Positions 27,058-35,815 of a DNA stretch of 64,000 nt are shown one piece after another. Positions within the stretch are counted from its first letter, which is position 1, and each line of letters begins with the position of its first letter. This stretch comes from Pseudomonas campi (GTDB taxonomy: Bacteria; Pseudomonadota; Gammaproteobacteria; Pseudomonadales; Pseudomonadaceae). The DNA lies in NCBI RefSeq assembly GCF_013200955.2, contig NZ_CP053697.2:1550001-1614000 (forward strand). Direction: 5' to 3'. Position numbers and translations under genes: made by a program. A model generated the notes under the pieces. The model saw only the letters and a program-made list of their open reading frames with translations, ran no database searches and was not told the origin of the DNA.

Positions 27058-27837
27058 ATGTGTGAACTGCTCGGCATGAGTGCCAACGTACCCACCGATA
27101 TCGTGTTCAGCTTCACCGGGCTGATGCAGCGCGGCGGTGGCACCGGCCCGCACCGCGACGGCTGGGGCATTGCCTTCTACGAGGGCCGTGGCCTGCGCCT
27201 GTTCCAGGACCCGGCAGCCAGCGTCGAGTCGGAAGTCGCACGGCTGGTGCAGCGCTACCCGATCAAGAGCGAAACGGTGATCGGCCATATCCGCCAGGCC
27301 AACGTCGGCCAGGTCTCGCTGGCCAACACCCATCCCTTCGTGCGCGAGCTGTGGGGGCGCAACTGGTGCTTCGCGCACAACGGCCAACTGGCCGATTTTG
27401 CCCCCTCGACCAGCTTCTACCGGCCGGTGGGTGACACCGACAGCGAAGCGGCCTTCTGCGACCTGCTCAACCGCGTGCGCAGTGCCTTTCCTGAGCCGGT
27501 GCCGGTTGAGGCCCTGCTGCCTGTGCTGATCCAGGCGGCCCAGCATTACCGCCGCCACGGTGTGTTCAACTGCCTGCTGAGCAATGGCGACTGGCTGTTC
27601 GCCTTCTGCTCGACCAAGCTGGCACAGATCACCCGGCGCGCGCCGTTTGGTCCGGCGCGGTTGAAGGATGCCGAAGTGCTGGTGGATTTCCAGGCGGAAA
27701 CCACGCCCAACGATGTGGTGACGGTGATTGCCACCGAGCCGCTGACCGATAACGAGCGCTGGAACCTGTTCCAGCCAGGCGAATGGAGCCTGTGGCGGCG
27801 CGGTGAGCGCTTGGCCCATGGGCAGATGGGGGAGTAG
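27058..27837 (+). CDS. yafJ: class II glutamine amidotransferase, YafJ type
   Basis: A 259-residue Ntn-type glutamine amidotransferase domain standing alone. The N-terminal nucleophile is Cys2 (MCELLGMS). Typical blocks are GPHRDGWGIAFYEG, VIGHIRQANVGQV, NTHPFVRELWGRNWCFAHNGQL, and FYRPVGDTDSEAAFC. It would release ammonia from glutamine, but the acceptor reaction is unknown. It is cotranscribed with the HIT and DUF2937 genes. Confidence 0.93.
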   Translation: MCELLGMSANVPTDIVFSFTGLMQRGGGTGPHRDGWGIAFYEGRGLRLFQDPAASVESEVARLVQRYPIKSETVIGHIRQANVGQVSLANTHPFVRELWGRNWCFAHNGQLADFAPSTSFYRPVGDTDSEAAFCDLLNRVRSAFPEPVPVEALLPVLIQAAQHYRRHGVFNCLLSNGDWLFAFCSTKLAQITRRAPFGPARLKDAEVLVDFQAETTPNDVVTVIATEPLTDNERWNLFQPGEWSLWRRGERLAHGQMGE

Positions 27838-27841
27838 GGCA

Positions 27842-28375
27842 ATGTTTCGAGGTTATCTGCGGCTGGTGCTGTTCGGCCTGGGCCTGCTGGTCGGGGTGCA
27901 GGTGCCGGGGTTTATCGACGATTACGGCAAGCGTGTGGCTGCGCAGCGAGCCGAATCCGAGGAAAGCCTGACTGGTTTCCGCGAGACTGCCGCGCGTTTT
28001 TTCAATGGCGACCTCAACGCCCTGGTCAGCCACTATCGAGCCAGTACCGATGAGGTGATGCGCAGCGACGCGCAAAGTGTCGAGCATCTGGTGCGCCGTT
28101 CCGAACTGCTGGAAAGCGAATGGCTGGCCATGCAGGGCCCCTGGTATGCCCAGGCCTGGCACCTGGCCAGTGCGGCGGATCAGAAAATGCTGGAGGAAAC
28201 CATCGAGGCCTACAGCTATCAGGTCCTGCTGGCGCCGCAGGCGATTGCCTGGGCCCTGGCGAGCGGTTTGCTGCTGGCCTGGCTGGTGGAACTGATCGTG
28301 CTGGGCGCCGGCTGGACCCTTGGCGTCGGGCGCAAGCACAAGGTCATCGCCCACGAGAAGCGCCACTGGCGCTGA
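27842..28375 (+). CDS. DUF2937 inner-membrane protein
   Basis: A 177-residue protein with an N-terminal membrane span (LVLFGLGLLVGVQVPGF) and a C-terminal one (AIAWALASGLLLAWLVELIV). About 100 helical residues lie between them, and the C terminus is basic. The layout and VQVPGFIDDYGKRVAAQ match DUF2937. Function unknown. It starts four bases after the yafJ stop and ends the four-gene run. Confidence 0.82.
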   Translation: MFRGYLRLVLFGLGLLVGVQVPGFIDDYGKRVAAQRAESEESLTGFRETAARFFNGDLNALVSHYRASTDEVMRSDAQSVEHLVRRSELLESEWLAMQGPWYAQAWHLASAADQKMLEETIEAYSYQVLLAPQAIAWALASGLLLAWLVELIVLGAGWTLGVGRKHKVIAHEKRHWR

Positions 28376-28502
28376 GCCAGCGGTTAGTGCATGTAGCCGA
28401 GCCGGTTGCTGCCTAGGCCGTGCAGGCGCCCGCGAGTAGCGTGCTGGATCTGCGCAACACGGTTGGTGCCCCCAAGATTTTTAATCACCCAGGTTGTAGA
28501 CA

Positions 28503-28530
28503 AGGGCCGGAAACGGCTCTTGGTGTTTTT
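28503..28530 (+). terminator. possible terminator or attenuator before the YwqK-repeat gene
   Basis: A 7-bp stem (AGGGCCG/CGGCTCT, one G-U pair) with a GAAA loop is followed four bases later by TTTTT. It could end the DUF2937 transcript, but it lies only 26 bases before the next start, so it may act as an attenuator for that gene. Confidence 0.45.
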
Positions 28531-28556
28531 GCTTATGACTTCAAGGATGACGTTGC

Positions 28557-30380
28557 GTGAAACGATTGGTGATCTGCTGTGCCCTCATGATTTTGGCGGC
28601 GACTCAGGCGCAGGCCGATGGCCCCTTCTACAGCGGCAAGACGCTGCTCCATCCACTGGTTAATGCCAGTCCACAAGTAGAGGGCAAACTGGCGTTCCTC
28701 CGTGAGAGTGGTGAGGTGATTGGCCGCTACGAAGTCAAGTACGACGCCGGCGAGCACCTGGTAAAAGACCTGGATGGTTTCGACAATGCCCACATCGATG
28801 CGGTGTTCTATGCCGACCTGACGGGCAAGGGCGACAGCACCCTGGTGATGTTCAGTGAGCAGGGGCAGACCCGCGTGCGCGCCTACCTGTGGGACCCCAC
28901 TAGCGACAGCTTGCGCTATATGCCGGCGGCGCAACGGCTGCTGGACTCCCTGACGTTGGGGCGGGGTATGCGCACGGCGCTGGAGATCAAGAATGCAATT
29001 TACGAGCTGCTGCCTTTCGACTATTCGCGGACCTACGCCTCTACCGATATTGCCGCATTCGACCAGCTGAATCACAGCGCTGGCGAGGTCGTGGCCGTGT
29101 TCGACAAGGAGGGGCAGGCGCTTGAGACCAATGCATCGGGTCGGCATCTGATCAAGAAGACTTTTCTGCAGCGAGACGGTCGCTGGTTGACCGCGCGCTA
29201 TGTCCGAGCAGACGAACAGGACTATCGCTTCGTGCTGCAGCAGATCGCCTGGGAGCGAGAGCCCAAGACGCTTGAAGGACTGCTCGATGGGGATTCGGTG
29301 AAGTTCGTGATTTCAGGCAGCCGGGGCCTGATCCACGAGCGCGGCGAGTACCGTTTGGGCAAGCGAGTAGGGATTTGGATGCACGCTGAGGAAGATGGTC
29401 GTTTCAGGTCGCGTGGTGAGTATGTGGAGGGGCGGCCGGAGGGCCTCTGGACCGTCCAGGGCGCCGAAGGGCAATACCAGAATGGACTCAGGGAGGGTGT
29501 CTGGCGCAAACCCATGCCGGACGGTGCTCGTTGGGAGGGCAGTTACAAGCTCAATCGGTTGGAGGGCCCAGCGCGTGTTTTCAATCGCGAGGGGCAGTTA
29601 CAGCTTGAGGAGCACTATGTAGCAGGGGTGAAGGAAGGTCTGCTCAAGCGTTACAACGATGCCGGCAAGCTGGTTTTGCAAGAAGAGTACAAGGCTAATC
29701 TTTTGCATGGTCGCCAGCTGACGTATGCGGATGATGGCAGCTTCATCAGGAAGGATATTTCCTATCGAGAAGGCCGCAAGCATGGCCCTTTCCGCAGCAA
29801 TTACTCGGCTAATTTGCCAGAGAACATCGGTAATTATCGTCACAACGAGCTATTCGGACGACTGCAGCAATATGTCGCTGAAGGCTACATGTATTCAGAC
29901 AGTAATTACTGCCAGCGCCTGCAGGGTACTTATGCCACGCGATATCACTGCGGCGAGTGGACGGAGTACCGGGCAGAGGGGGAGGTGCGCTCCAGGGTCC
30001 TCTATGTAAATGGCGATGCTCAAGTGGGCGTCTATTACTACGAAGACGGCACGCTCAAGGAGCAGCGCAAGGAAGTTGACGGCGCTCTAGAGGTGCAGAC
30101 GTATCACCCCAATGGCCAGTTGAACTGTAGCAAGCAGCTTGCGCCTGCCGGGTTTGAGGATGTGGATAACAAGCGCCTTGCTTACTACAACATCACCAGC
30201 GATGAGGTGGGTGATTCGCGCTGTTATTACCCGAGCGGTCAATTGCAGTGGGAAATGCTCACCGAGAACGGACAGCGCAGCTGTCGTCGATCCTTCGATG
30301 AGAATGGCAAGCAGACCAGCCCCGGTCCCGAGGGTTGCAAGAAGCCGGAAGTGCCGAAAAGAACCTTTTACTTCGAGTAA
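28557..30380 (+). CDS. exported YwqK/MORN-type repeat protein
   Basis: A 607-residue exported protein. A signal peptide (LVICCALMILAATQAQA) precedes a 230-residue N-terminal domain. A long array of 22-24-residue YwqK/MORN-like repeats follows from about residue 245 (YQNGLREGVWRKP, YVAGVKEGLLKRYNDAGKL, YRHNELFGRLQQY). Such repeats form extended beta-sheets, often at membranes or in toxin-immunity pairs. The start is GTG with AAGGA nine bases upstream. No adjacent toxin is seen. It is followed by a strong terminator. Confidence 0.82.
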   Translation: MKRLVICCALMILAATQAQADGPFYSGKTLLHPLVNASPQVEGKLAFLRESGEVIGRYEVKYDAGEHLVKDLDGFDNAHIDAVFYADLTGKGDSTLVMFSEQGQTRVRAYLWDPTSDSLRYMPAAQRLLDSLTLGRGMRTALEIKNAIYELLPFDYSRTYASTDIAAFDQLNHSAGEVVAVFDKEGQALETNASGRHLIKKTFLQRDGRWLTARYVRADEQDYRFVLQQIAWEREPKTLEGLLDGDSVKFVISGSRGLIHERGEYRLGKRVGIWMHAEEDGRFRSRGEYVEGRPEGLWTVQGAEGQYQNGLREGVWRKPMPDGARWEGSYKLNRLEGPARVFNREGQLQLEEHYVAGVKEGLLKRYNDAGKLVLQEEYKANLLHGRQLTYADDGSFIRKDISYREGRKHGPFRSNYSANLPENIGNYRHNELFGRLQQYVAEGYMYSDSNYCQRLQGTYATRYHCGEWTEYRAEGEVRSRVLYVNGDAQVGVYYYEDGTLKEQRKEVDGALEVQTYHPNGQLNCSKQLAPAGFEDVDNKRLAYYNITSDEVGDSRCYYPSGQLQWEMLTENGQRSCRRSFDENGKQTSPGPEGCKKPEVPKRTFYFE

Positions 30381-30399
30381 AGCGCAGTCAATGAAACAG

Positions 30400-30428
30400 A
30401 ACGGGCCCCCTGCGGGCCCGTTGTTTTT
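30400..30428 (+). terminator. intrinsic terminator of the YwqK-repeat gene
   Basis: A 9-bp GC-rich stem (AACGGGCCC/GGGCCCGTT) with a 5-base loop is followed by GTTTTT. It lies 20 bases after the stop codon. Confidence 0.9.
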
Positions 30429-30531
30429 ACTGGGTCAGAACGCGCATGCCTTCTTCCAGTCTGTGGCAGGTCTATCGGCACAAACCACAGGCAGAAGCAG
30501 CAAAGTGGAGTTGATTGACTAGGCTGAGTGA

Positions 30532-30594
30532 GATCGCTGTGCCCTCATGCTGTCCGGCACGCGACTCGCGGACCTGGCCATGCTGACAGCGATC
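30532..30594. repeat. inverted repeat in the leader of the DUF3300 gene
   Basis: Nine-base arms GATCGCTGT (30532-30540) and ACAGCGATC (30586-30594) flank 45 bases, upstream of the DUF3300 lipoprotein gene. It may be a regulatory dyad or an old repeat remnant. The rest of the gap 30429-30641 shows no gene. Confidence 0.4.
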
Positions 30595-30641
30595 ACCCTG
30601 GCTCGGTGTCTAGATTCGCTTTCTTCCTGTGGAGAGGCGTC

Positions 30642-32201
30642 ATGCGTGTCTGTCATCGCTACACCCTTCTGCTTGCTCTGGTGGCCTTGTCCGCCTGTTC
30701 GGACGAGGAAACGCCACCCCAGGCGCAGGCCCCGGCTGCCGCTCCTGCAGTCGCCGCCCCGGCGGCGGCTCCCAGCCCGGCCCCGGCCCCTGCGCCAGTG
30801 CCGGCTGCTGCGGTCAGTGCCATCTACAGCGCGGAGCAACTCGATCAGATGCTGGCGCCGCTGGCCCTGTATCCGGACGCGCTGCTGGCCCAGGTATTGA
30901 TGGCCGCGACCTATCCGGGCGATGTCGCCGACGCGGTGGCCTGGTCCAAAGCTAACCCGGACAGCAGCGGCGATGTTGCTGTGCGTGCGGTCGCGGAGCA
31001 GCCCTGGGACCCGAGCGTGCAGTCGCTGGTGGCCTTCCCCGCGGCGCTGGCCACCCTCGGCCAGGATCCGGCCTGGGTGCAGCGGCTGGGCGATGCCTTC
31101 CTCGCCGACCCCAATGCCGTGATGGATTCGGTGCAGCGCTTGCGGCGCCAGGCACAAGCGGCCGGCAACCTGGAGTCCAACGAGCAGCAGCGCGTCACTG
31201 AGCAGCCCGCCGCACCTGCCCCGGCACCCGCGCCGAGCAGCTCGGGCGAGGTGGTACAGCAGCCTGCAGCCCCATCCACCATCATCATCGAGCCGGCCCA
31301 GCCGCAGGTCGTCTATGTGCCCAGCTACAACCCCAGCGTGGTCTACGGCACCTGGCCCTATCCGTCCCAGCCGGCCTATTACCCGCCACCGCCGGGCTAC
31401 TACTTCGGTGGCGCGCTGGCTACCGGCCTGGGCTTTGCGGCCGGCGTGGCAATCATCGATTCGCTGTGGGGCGATTGCGATTGGGACAACGACGATATCG
31501 ACATCGACGTCGATCGCTACAACAACATCAATTCCAACCGGCAGATCAATGCCAACCAGAACAACTGGCAGCACAACGCGATCAACCGTGACGGCGTGCC
31601 CTACCGCGACCAGGCCAGCCGCGAGAAATTCAACCAGCGGGTGCCCGGCAGCGAACAGCGCGATGCGTTCCGTGGGCGCGATACGGCGCAAGCCGCTGAC
31701 CGTGAGCGGGCGCGCCAGTCCCTGCAAGAGCGTGGCATTGAAACGCCGGCTACCAGCAACCGCGAGGCCCGCGACCGCGCCCAGGCGGCAACCCGCGAGA
31801 TTGACCGCGATCCGCAGGCCCGTGAGCGGCTCCAGGGTTCGACCCGTGATGTCAGTCGTGATCAGGCCCGCGAGCGCGCTCAGGCGGTGAACCGGGATGC
31901 TCAGGTGCGCCAGCGCGCCCAGGCATCGACCCGTGATGCCCAGGCGCGCCAGCAGCGTGCGGCGAGCAATCCGCAGGCGCGCCAGCAGGTGCGTCAGCAG
32001 CAAGCCAGCAGCCCGCGCACGCGCGACAACGCTTTCAGCGGTGCCCGCAGCCCCTCGCAGTCGCGCGCCCAAGCCAGTCGCGGGCAAACCAGTCGGGCCG
32101 CCGCCAGTCGGCCGCAAACGGCACGCAGCAGCGGCCAGACCGTGCAACGTGCCGCCCGGGCACCGTCCCGCAGCAGCAGCAGCGGCGGCCGTCGGCGCTG
32201 A
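30642..32201 (+). CDS. DUF3300 lipoprotein
   Basis: A 519-residue lipoprotein with lipobox LSAC. An Ala/Pro-rich linker leads to the DUF3300 domain (about residues 60-280: QLDQMLAPLALYPDALLAQV, AATYPGDVADAV, VVYVPSYNPSVVYG). After a glycine-rich hydrophobic stretch and an Asp/Asn-rich one, the C-terminal 200 residues are an Arg/Gln/Ala-rich repetitive tail (TRDAQARQQ-type units), strongly basic and probably disordered. Function unknown. The start has GGAGAGG upstream. A DUF2950 gene follows 13 bases later, the usual pairing. Confidence 0.88.
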   Translation: MRVCHRYTLLLALVALSACSDEETPPQAQAPAAAPAVAAPAAAPSPAPAPAPVPAAAVSAIYSAEQLDQMLAPLALYPDALLAQVLMAATYPGDVADAVAWSKANPDSSGDVAVRAVAEQPWDPSVQSLVAFPAALATLGQDPAWVQRLGDAFLADPNAVMDSVQRLRRQAQAAGNLESNEQQRVTEQPAAPAPAPAPSSSGEVVQQPAAPSTIIIEPAQPQVVYVPSYNPSVVYGTWPYPSQPAYYPPPPGYYFGGALATGLGFAAGVAIIDSLWGDCDWDNDDIDIDVDRYNNINSNRQINANQNNWQHNAINRDGVPYRDQASREKFNQRVPGSEQRDAFRGRDTAQAADRERARQSLQERGIETPATSNREARDRAQAATREIDRDPQARERLQGSTRDVSRDQARERAQAVNRDAQVRQRAQASTRDAQARQQRAASNPQARQQVRQQQASSPRTRDNAFSGARSPSQSRAQASRGQTSRAAASRPQTARSSGQTVQRAARAPSRSSSSGGRRR

Positions 32202-32214
32202 CAGGAGAATCACC

Positions 32215-33123
32215 ATGATTGCTGGATTCCGTTTGTTCTCGATCCTCTTGCTGGCCGTTCTGACCCAGGCCGCACAGGCGCAACAGGCCTATCCCAGTGC
32301 GGATGCCGCCGCCGAGGCGCTGGTGGCCGCACTGGGTAGCGAAAAGGGCGATGCCGAGCGCCTGGCGGCCTTGCTCGGTGACGACTGGAAAAGCTATATC
32401 CCGACGGGTGACGTCGAGCGCGAAGACGTCGATGCCTTTCTCGCCCTCTATCGCGAGAAACATGTAATCGAGCCTGCTGCGGAAGGGCGGGCCGCCCTGG
32501 TGGTCGGCAATACGCCCTGGACCTTCCCCTTGCCACTGGTCCAGGACAAGGCCGGCTGGACCTTCGATACCAAGACCGGCGGCGAAGAGATCCGGGTGCG
32601 CCGTATCGGTCGTAACGAACTGGCCACCGTGCAGGCAGCGCTGGCCTACCACGATGCGCAGATGGATTACGCCGAGGTCGATCGCGACGGCGACGGGGTT
32701 CTCGAGTACGCGCAAAAGTTCATCAGCAGCGATGGCCTGTATGACGGCCTGTACTGGGCTGAGGAGCCGGGTATCGAGCAAAGCCCGCTCGGCCCGCTGT
32801 TCGGTGACGAACTGCCCGATGGTGAGTGGCAGGGCTACCACTACCGTATCCTCGGCGCCCAGGGGCCTTCGGCACCGGGTGGTGCCTACGGCTACCAGCT
32901 TGGCGACAACATGAGCCGCGGCTTTGCCCTGATCGCCTGGCCGGCCCGCTATGCCGACAGCGGCGTGATGAGCTTCATGATCAGTCACGATGGCCAGGTG
33001 TTCGAGAAGGATCTGGGGCCGGACGGTGCCCAGTTGGCGACGGCCATGAGCCGTTTCGACCCGGACAGCAGCTGGAGCGAGGTGGCGGCAGAGGCTGAGG
33101 AGCAAGTGCTGGCGACGCCTTGA
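32215..33123 (+). CDS. DUF2950 exported protein
   Basis: A 302-residue exported protein: signal peptide ending TQAAQA, then the DUF2950 domain. Recognisable blocks are YPSADAAAEALVAAL, IGRNELATVQAALAYHDAQ, DRDGDGVLEYAQKF and the C-terminal RYADSGVMSFMISHDGQV. The activity is unknown. It forms a two-gene unit with the DUF3300 lipoprotein, with its own ribosome site (AGGAG). The unit ends at the hairpin 3' of this gene. Confidence 0.88.
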   Translation: MIAGFRLFSILLLAVLTQAAQAQQAYPSADAAAEALVAALGSEKGDAERLAALLGDDWKSYIPTGDVEREDVDAFLALYREKHVIEPAAEGRAALVVGNTPWTFPLPLVQDKAGWTFDTKTGGEEIRVRRIGRNELATVQAALAYHDAQMDYAEVDRDGDGVLEYAQKFISSDGLYDGLYWAEEPGIEQSPLGPLFGDELPDGEWQGYHYRILGAQGPSAPGGAYGYQLGDNMSRGFALIAWPARYADSGVMSFMISHDGQVFEKDLGPDGAQLATAMSRFDPDSSWSEVAAEAEEQVLATP

Positions 33124-33169
33124 GAGAGGCTGCCGGTGCAGTAAAACAGAACAGGCTGCCTGTAGCGAA

Positions 33170-33201
33170 AACGCCGCTGTCCCTTGCGGGGCAGCGGCGT
33201 T
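33170..33201 (+). terminator. terminator hairpin after the DUF2950 gene
   Basis: A 10-bp stem AACGCCGCTG/CAGCGGCGTT with an inner extension (CCC/GGG) forms a very stable hairpin 46 bases after the stop. The downstream tract is only weakly T-rich. Confidence 0.7.
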
Positions 33202-33209
33202 CTGCTGTT

Positions 33210-33274
33210 GTAGGAGCGAGCTCTGCTCGCGAAGCGCTGGTGTCGTCAGGTTCGCGAGCAGAGCTCGCTCCTAC
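33210..33274. repeat. REPIN, second copy
   Basis: Perfect 24-base inverted arms (33210-33233, 33251-33274), identical in sequence to those at 5851-5940, with a 17-base spacer. It lies between convergent genes. Confidence 0.9.
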
Positions 33275-33317
33275 CGGTTGATCCGGGCGGGGGTAATTTG
33301 CCTAGGTCAGCCGGTTT

Positions 33318-34496
33318 TTACTTGGTCAGAAAGCGCATGCCTTCTTCCAGGCCACGCAACGTCAGCGGGTGCATCTGGTCGTTGAGCAGCTCGCGGACGA
33401 TGTTGGTCGAGGCGGTGTAGCTCCACGCGTCCTTGGGGTACGGGTTGATCCAGATAAGCTTCTTGTACTTGTCCATGAAGCGCTTGATCCACACGTAGCC
33501 GGCTTCCTCGTTCCAGTGCTCGACGCTGCCGCCGGGCTGGGTAATTTCGTAGGGCGCCATGGCCGCATCGCCAACGAAGATCACCTTGTAGTCTGCGCCG
33601 TACTTGTGCAGCAGATCGAGGGTGGAGAAGCGCTCGGAGGTGCGGCGCAGGTTGTTCTTCCACACCGACTCGTACACGCAGTTGTGGAAGTAGAAGTACT
33701 CCAGGTGCTTGAACTCGGTCTTGCATGCCGAGAACAGCTCTTCGCAGACCTTGACGTGGGCATCCATCGAACCGCCGATGTCGAACAGCAACAGCAGCTT
33801 CACCGTGTTGCGCCGCTCCGGACGCATCTGGATGTTGAGCAGGCCGCCGTCTTTCGCCGTGTGGTCGATGGTGCCGCCGAGGTCGAACTCTTCCGCAGCG
33901 CCTTCGCGGGCAAACTTGCGCAGACGGCGCAGGGCCACCTTGATGTTGCGCGTGCCCAGCTCGACCTGGTCGTCGAGGTTCTTGTACTCGCGCTGGTCCC
34001 AGACCTTGACCGCTTTGCCCTGGCGCTTGCCGGCATCGCCGACGCGCACGCCTTCCGGGTTGTAGCCGCCGGAGCCGAACGGGCTGGTGCCACCGGTGCC
34101 GATCCACCTGTTGCCGCCGGCGTGGCGCTCCTTCTGCTCCTCGAGGCGCTTCTTGAACTCCTCGATCAGCTTGTCCAGGCCGCCGAGGGTCTGGATCTGT
34201 GCCTTCTCCTCGTCAGTCAGGTGCTTCTCGAATTCCTTGCGCAGCCAGTCTTCCGGGATCATCGCCTCAAGGAAGTCGTCGAGCTTCTCCAGGCCCTTGA
34301 AGTAGGCGGCGAAGGCGCGGTCGAATTTGTCGAAGTGGCGCTCGTCCTTGACCATCACCGTGCGGGCGAGAAAGTAGAACTCGTCCATATCGGCGAAGAT
34401 CACGTGCTGTTTCAGCGCATTGATCAGGTCGAGCAGCTCGCGTACCGACACCGGCACCTTGGCTGCGCGCATTTCATTGAACAGGTTGAGCAGCAT
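33318..34496 (-). CDS. CoxE-like VWA-domain protein
   Basis: A 392-residue cytosolic protein. A helical N-terminal half (FNEMRAAKVPVSVRELLDLI) is followed by a glycine-rich linker (GGNRWIGTGGTSPFGSGGYN). A von Willebrand factor A domain comes next, with the metal-site motif LLLLFDIGGSMD. The classic MIDAS is D-x-S-x-S; here it is D-I-G-G-S. Such proteins work with a MoxR AAA ATPase as a chaperone-like pair that matures metalloenzymes or complexes. The moxR gene is just upstream in the same direction, but 302 bases of repeat sequence now separate the two. Confidence 0.9.
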   Translation of the reverse strand: MLLNLFNEMRAAKVPVSVRELLDLINALKQHVIFADMDEFYFLARTVMVKDERHFDKFDRAFAAYFKGLEKLDDFLEAMIPEDWLRKEFEKHLTDEEKAQIQTLGGLDKLIEEFKKRLEEQKERHAGGNRWIGTGGTSPFGSGGYNPEGVRVGDAGKRQGKAVKVWDQREYKNLDDQVELGTRNIKVALRRLRKFAREGAAEEFDLGGTIDHTAKDGGLLNIQMRPERRNTVKLLLLFDIGGSMDAHVKVCEELFSACKTEFKHLEYFYFHNCVYESVWKNNLRRTSERFSTLDLLHKYGADYKVIFVGDAAMAPYEITQPGGSVEHWNEEAGYVWIKRFMDKYKKLIWINPYPKDAWSYTASTNIVRELLNDQMHPLTLRGLEEGMRFLTK

Positions 34497-34517
34497 GGTG
34501 GATTTCTCCCGATTACC

Positions 34518-34609
34518 CGTAGGGTGGATGACGCTCTTCTCATCCACCGGGCCTGTACGGCGTAGGTGCTGGATCAGGTGGAAAACGCTTCGCGGTTTTC
34601 CACCCTACG
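34518..34609. repeat. inverted repeat element between moxR and VWA genes
   Basis: Outer arms CGTAGGGTGGA (34518-34528) and TCCACCCTACG (34599-34609) enclose two further short palindromic parts (GGATGA...TCATCC and GGAAAACGC...GCGGTTTTCC). This is a Pseudomonas-type intergenic palindrome, distinct from the REPINs above. Confidence 0.75.
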
Positions 34610-34628
34610 TCCTTCTCGATGCAAGGGC

Positions 34629-34795
34629 TCGCGAGCTAGAGTCAGGCAAGGCGGAATCAGGTGAGAAAGCGGAATTTACGTCTGTAAGCATTATTCGCTT
34701 CGCTCACCCCTTCGGGGCCGCCCTATGGGCGTTCAGTGGCAAGCCACTGTCCGAACCTGATTCCAACGCAGCATGGCCGACGCGCAGCAGCCCGA
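34629..34795. mobile_element. degraded MITE-like repeat, copy B
   Basis: It shares long stretches with copy A, including the ends GCGAGCTAGAG and AACGCAGCATGGCCGACGCG. The terminal inverted repeats are gone, and about 50 extra bases (roughly 34690-34745) interrupt the middle. Together with the palindrome at 34518 it fills the whole gap between moxR and the VWA gene. Confidence 0.7.
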
Positions 34796-34798
34796 TTT

Positions 34799-35644
34799 TC
34801 AGCGCGAAGCGCGGCGGCTCATGAACGCCAGGCGCTCTAGCAACTGCACATCCTGCTCGTTCTTCACCAGGGCGCCGGCCAGCGGCGGGATGGCCTTGGT
34901 CGGATCGCGCTCGCGCAGCACCGCTTCGCCGATGTTGTCGGCCATCAGCAGCTTGAGCCAGTCGACCAGCTCGCTGGTGGACGGCTTCTTCTTCAGGCCC
35001 GGTACCTTGCGCACGTCGAAGAACACGTCGAGCGCCTCGGCCACCAGCTCGTTGCTGATGTTCGGGTAGTGCACGTCGACGATCTTCTGCAGGGTGTTGC
35101 GATCCGGGAAGGCGATGTAGTGGAAGAAGCAGCGGCGCAGGAAGGCGTCCGGCAGTTCCTTCTCGTTGTTCGAGGTGATGATGATGATCGGGCGCTGCTT
35201 GGCCTTGATCGTCTCGTTGGTTTCGTAAACGTAGAACTCCATCTTGTCGAGTTCTTGCAGCAGGTCGTTGGGGAACTCGATGTCGGCCTTGTCGATCTCG
35301 TCGATCAGCAGGATCACCCGCTCTTCGGCCTCGAAGGCCTCCCACAGCTTGCCCTTCTTGATGTAGTTGCGTACGTCGTGAACCTTGTCCGAGTCCAGCT
35401 GCGAGTCGCGCAGGCGGCTGACCGCGTCGTACTCATACAGACCCTGGTGGGCCTTGGTGGTGGACTTGATGTGCCAGGTGATCAGCTTGGCGCCGAAGGA
35501 CTCGGCCAGCTGCTCGGCGAGCATGGTCTTGCCGGTGCCTGGCTCACCCTTGACCAGCAGTGGACGCTGCAGGGTGATGGCGGCGTTGACCGCGAGCTTG
35601 AGGTCGTCGGTGGCGACGTAGGACTGGGTGCCTTCGAACTTCAT
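34799..35644 (-). CDS. MoxR-family AAA+ ATPase
   Basis: A 281-residue AAA+ ATPase of the MoxR class. Walker A is GEPGTGKT at residues 33-40, Walker B is ILLIDEIDKAD, and sensor 1 is IIIITSNNEKELPDAF. The C-terminal lid includes FDVRKVPGLKKKPSTSELV. It works with the VWA protein encoded downstream in remodelling a client complex, whose identity is unknown. The start was set at MKFEGTQSYV; a 37-residue in-frame extension has no ribosome site and unusual composition. Confidence 0.94.
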   Translation of the reverse strand: MKFEGTQSYVATDDLKLAVNAAITLQRPLLVKGEPGTGKTMLAEQLAESFGAKLITWHIKSTTKAHQGLYEYDAVSRLRDSQLDSDKVHDVRNYIKKGKLWEAFEAEERVILLIDEIDKADIEFPNDLLQELDKMEFYVYETNETIKAKQRPIIIITSNNEKELPDAFLRRCFFHYIAFPDRNTLQKIVDVHYPNISNELVAEALDVFFDVRKVPGLKKKPSTSELVDWLKLLMADNIGEAVLRERDPTKAIPPLAGALVKNEQDVQLLERLAFMSRRASR

Positions 35645-35815
35645 CTGGAAAATCCTCGAACGACCGCGCCGCGGGGCGCTGCCGGGTGGTTCGGTGGTGA
35701 CTGAAGGGCCGACTATAACGCGCACGGCGGGGGACTGTGAACGCAGACGTGGCATTCAGTCACTGAATGGCGGGTCATGCCGAGTTTGGCTGCAAATATG
35801 GCGGGATCGCCCTGT

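Noticed and set aside
30519..32216. Minus-strand open frame of 565 codons opposite the DUF3300 gene
   Set aside because: Low-complexity Arg/Gly/Leu product produced by reading the repetitive DUF3300 gene backwards.
33210..33274. CRISPR repeat unit
   Set aside because: The repeats are inverted, not direct, with no regular spacer array and no cas genes.
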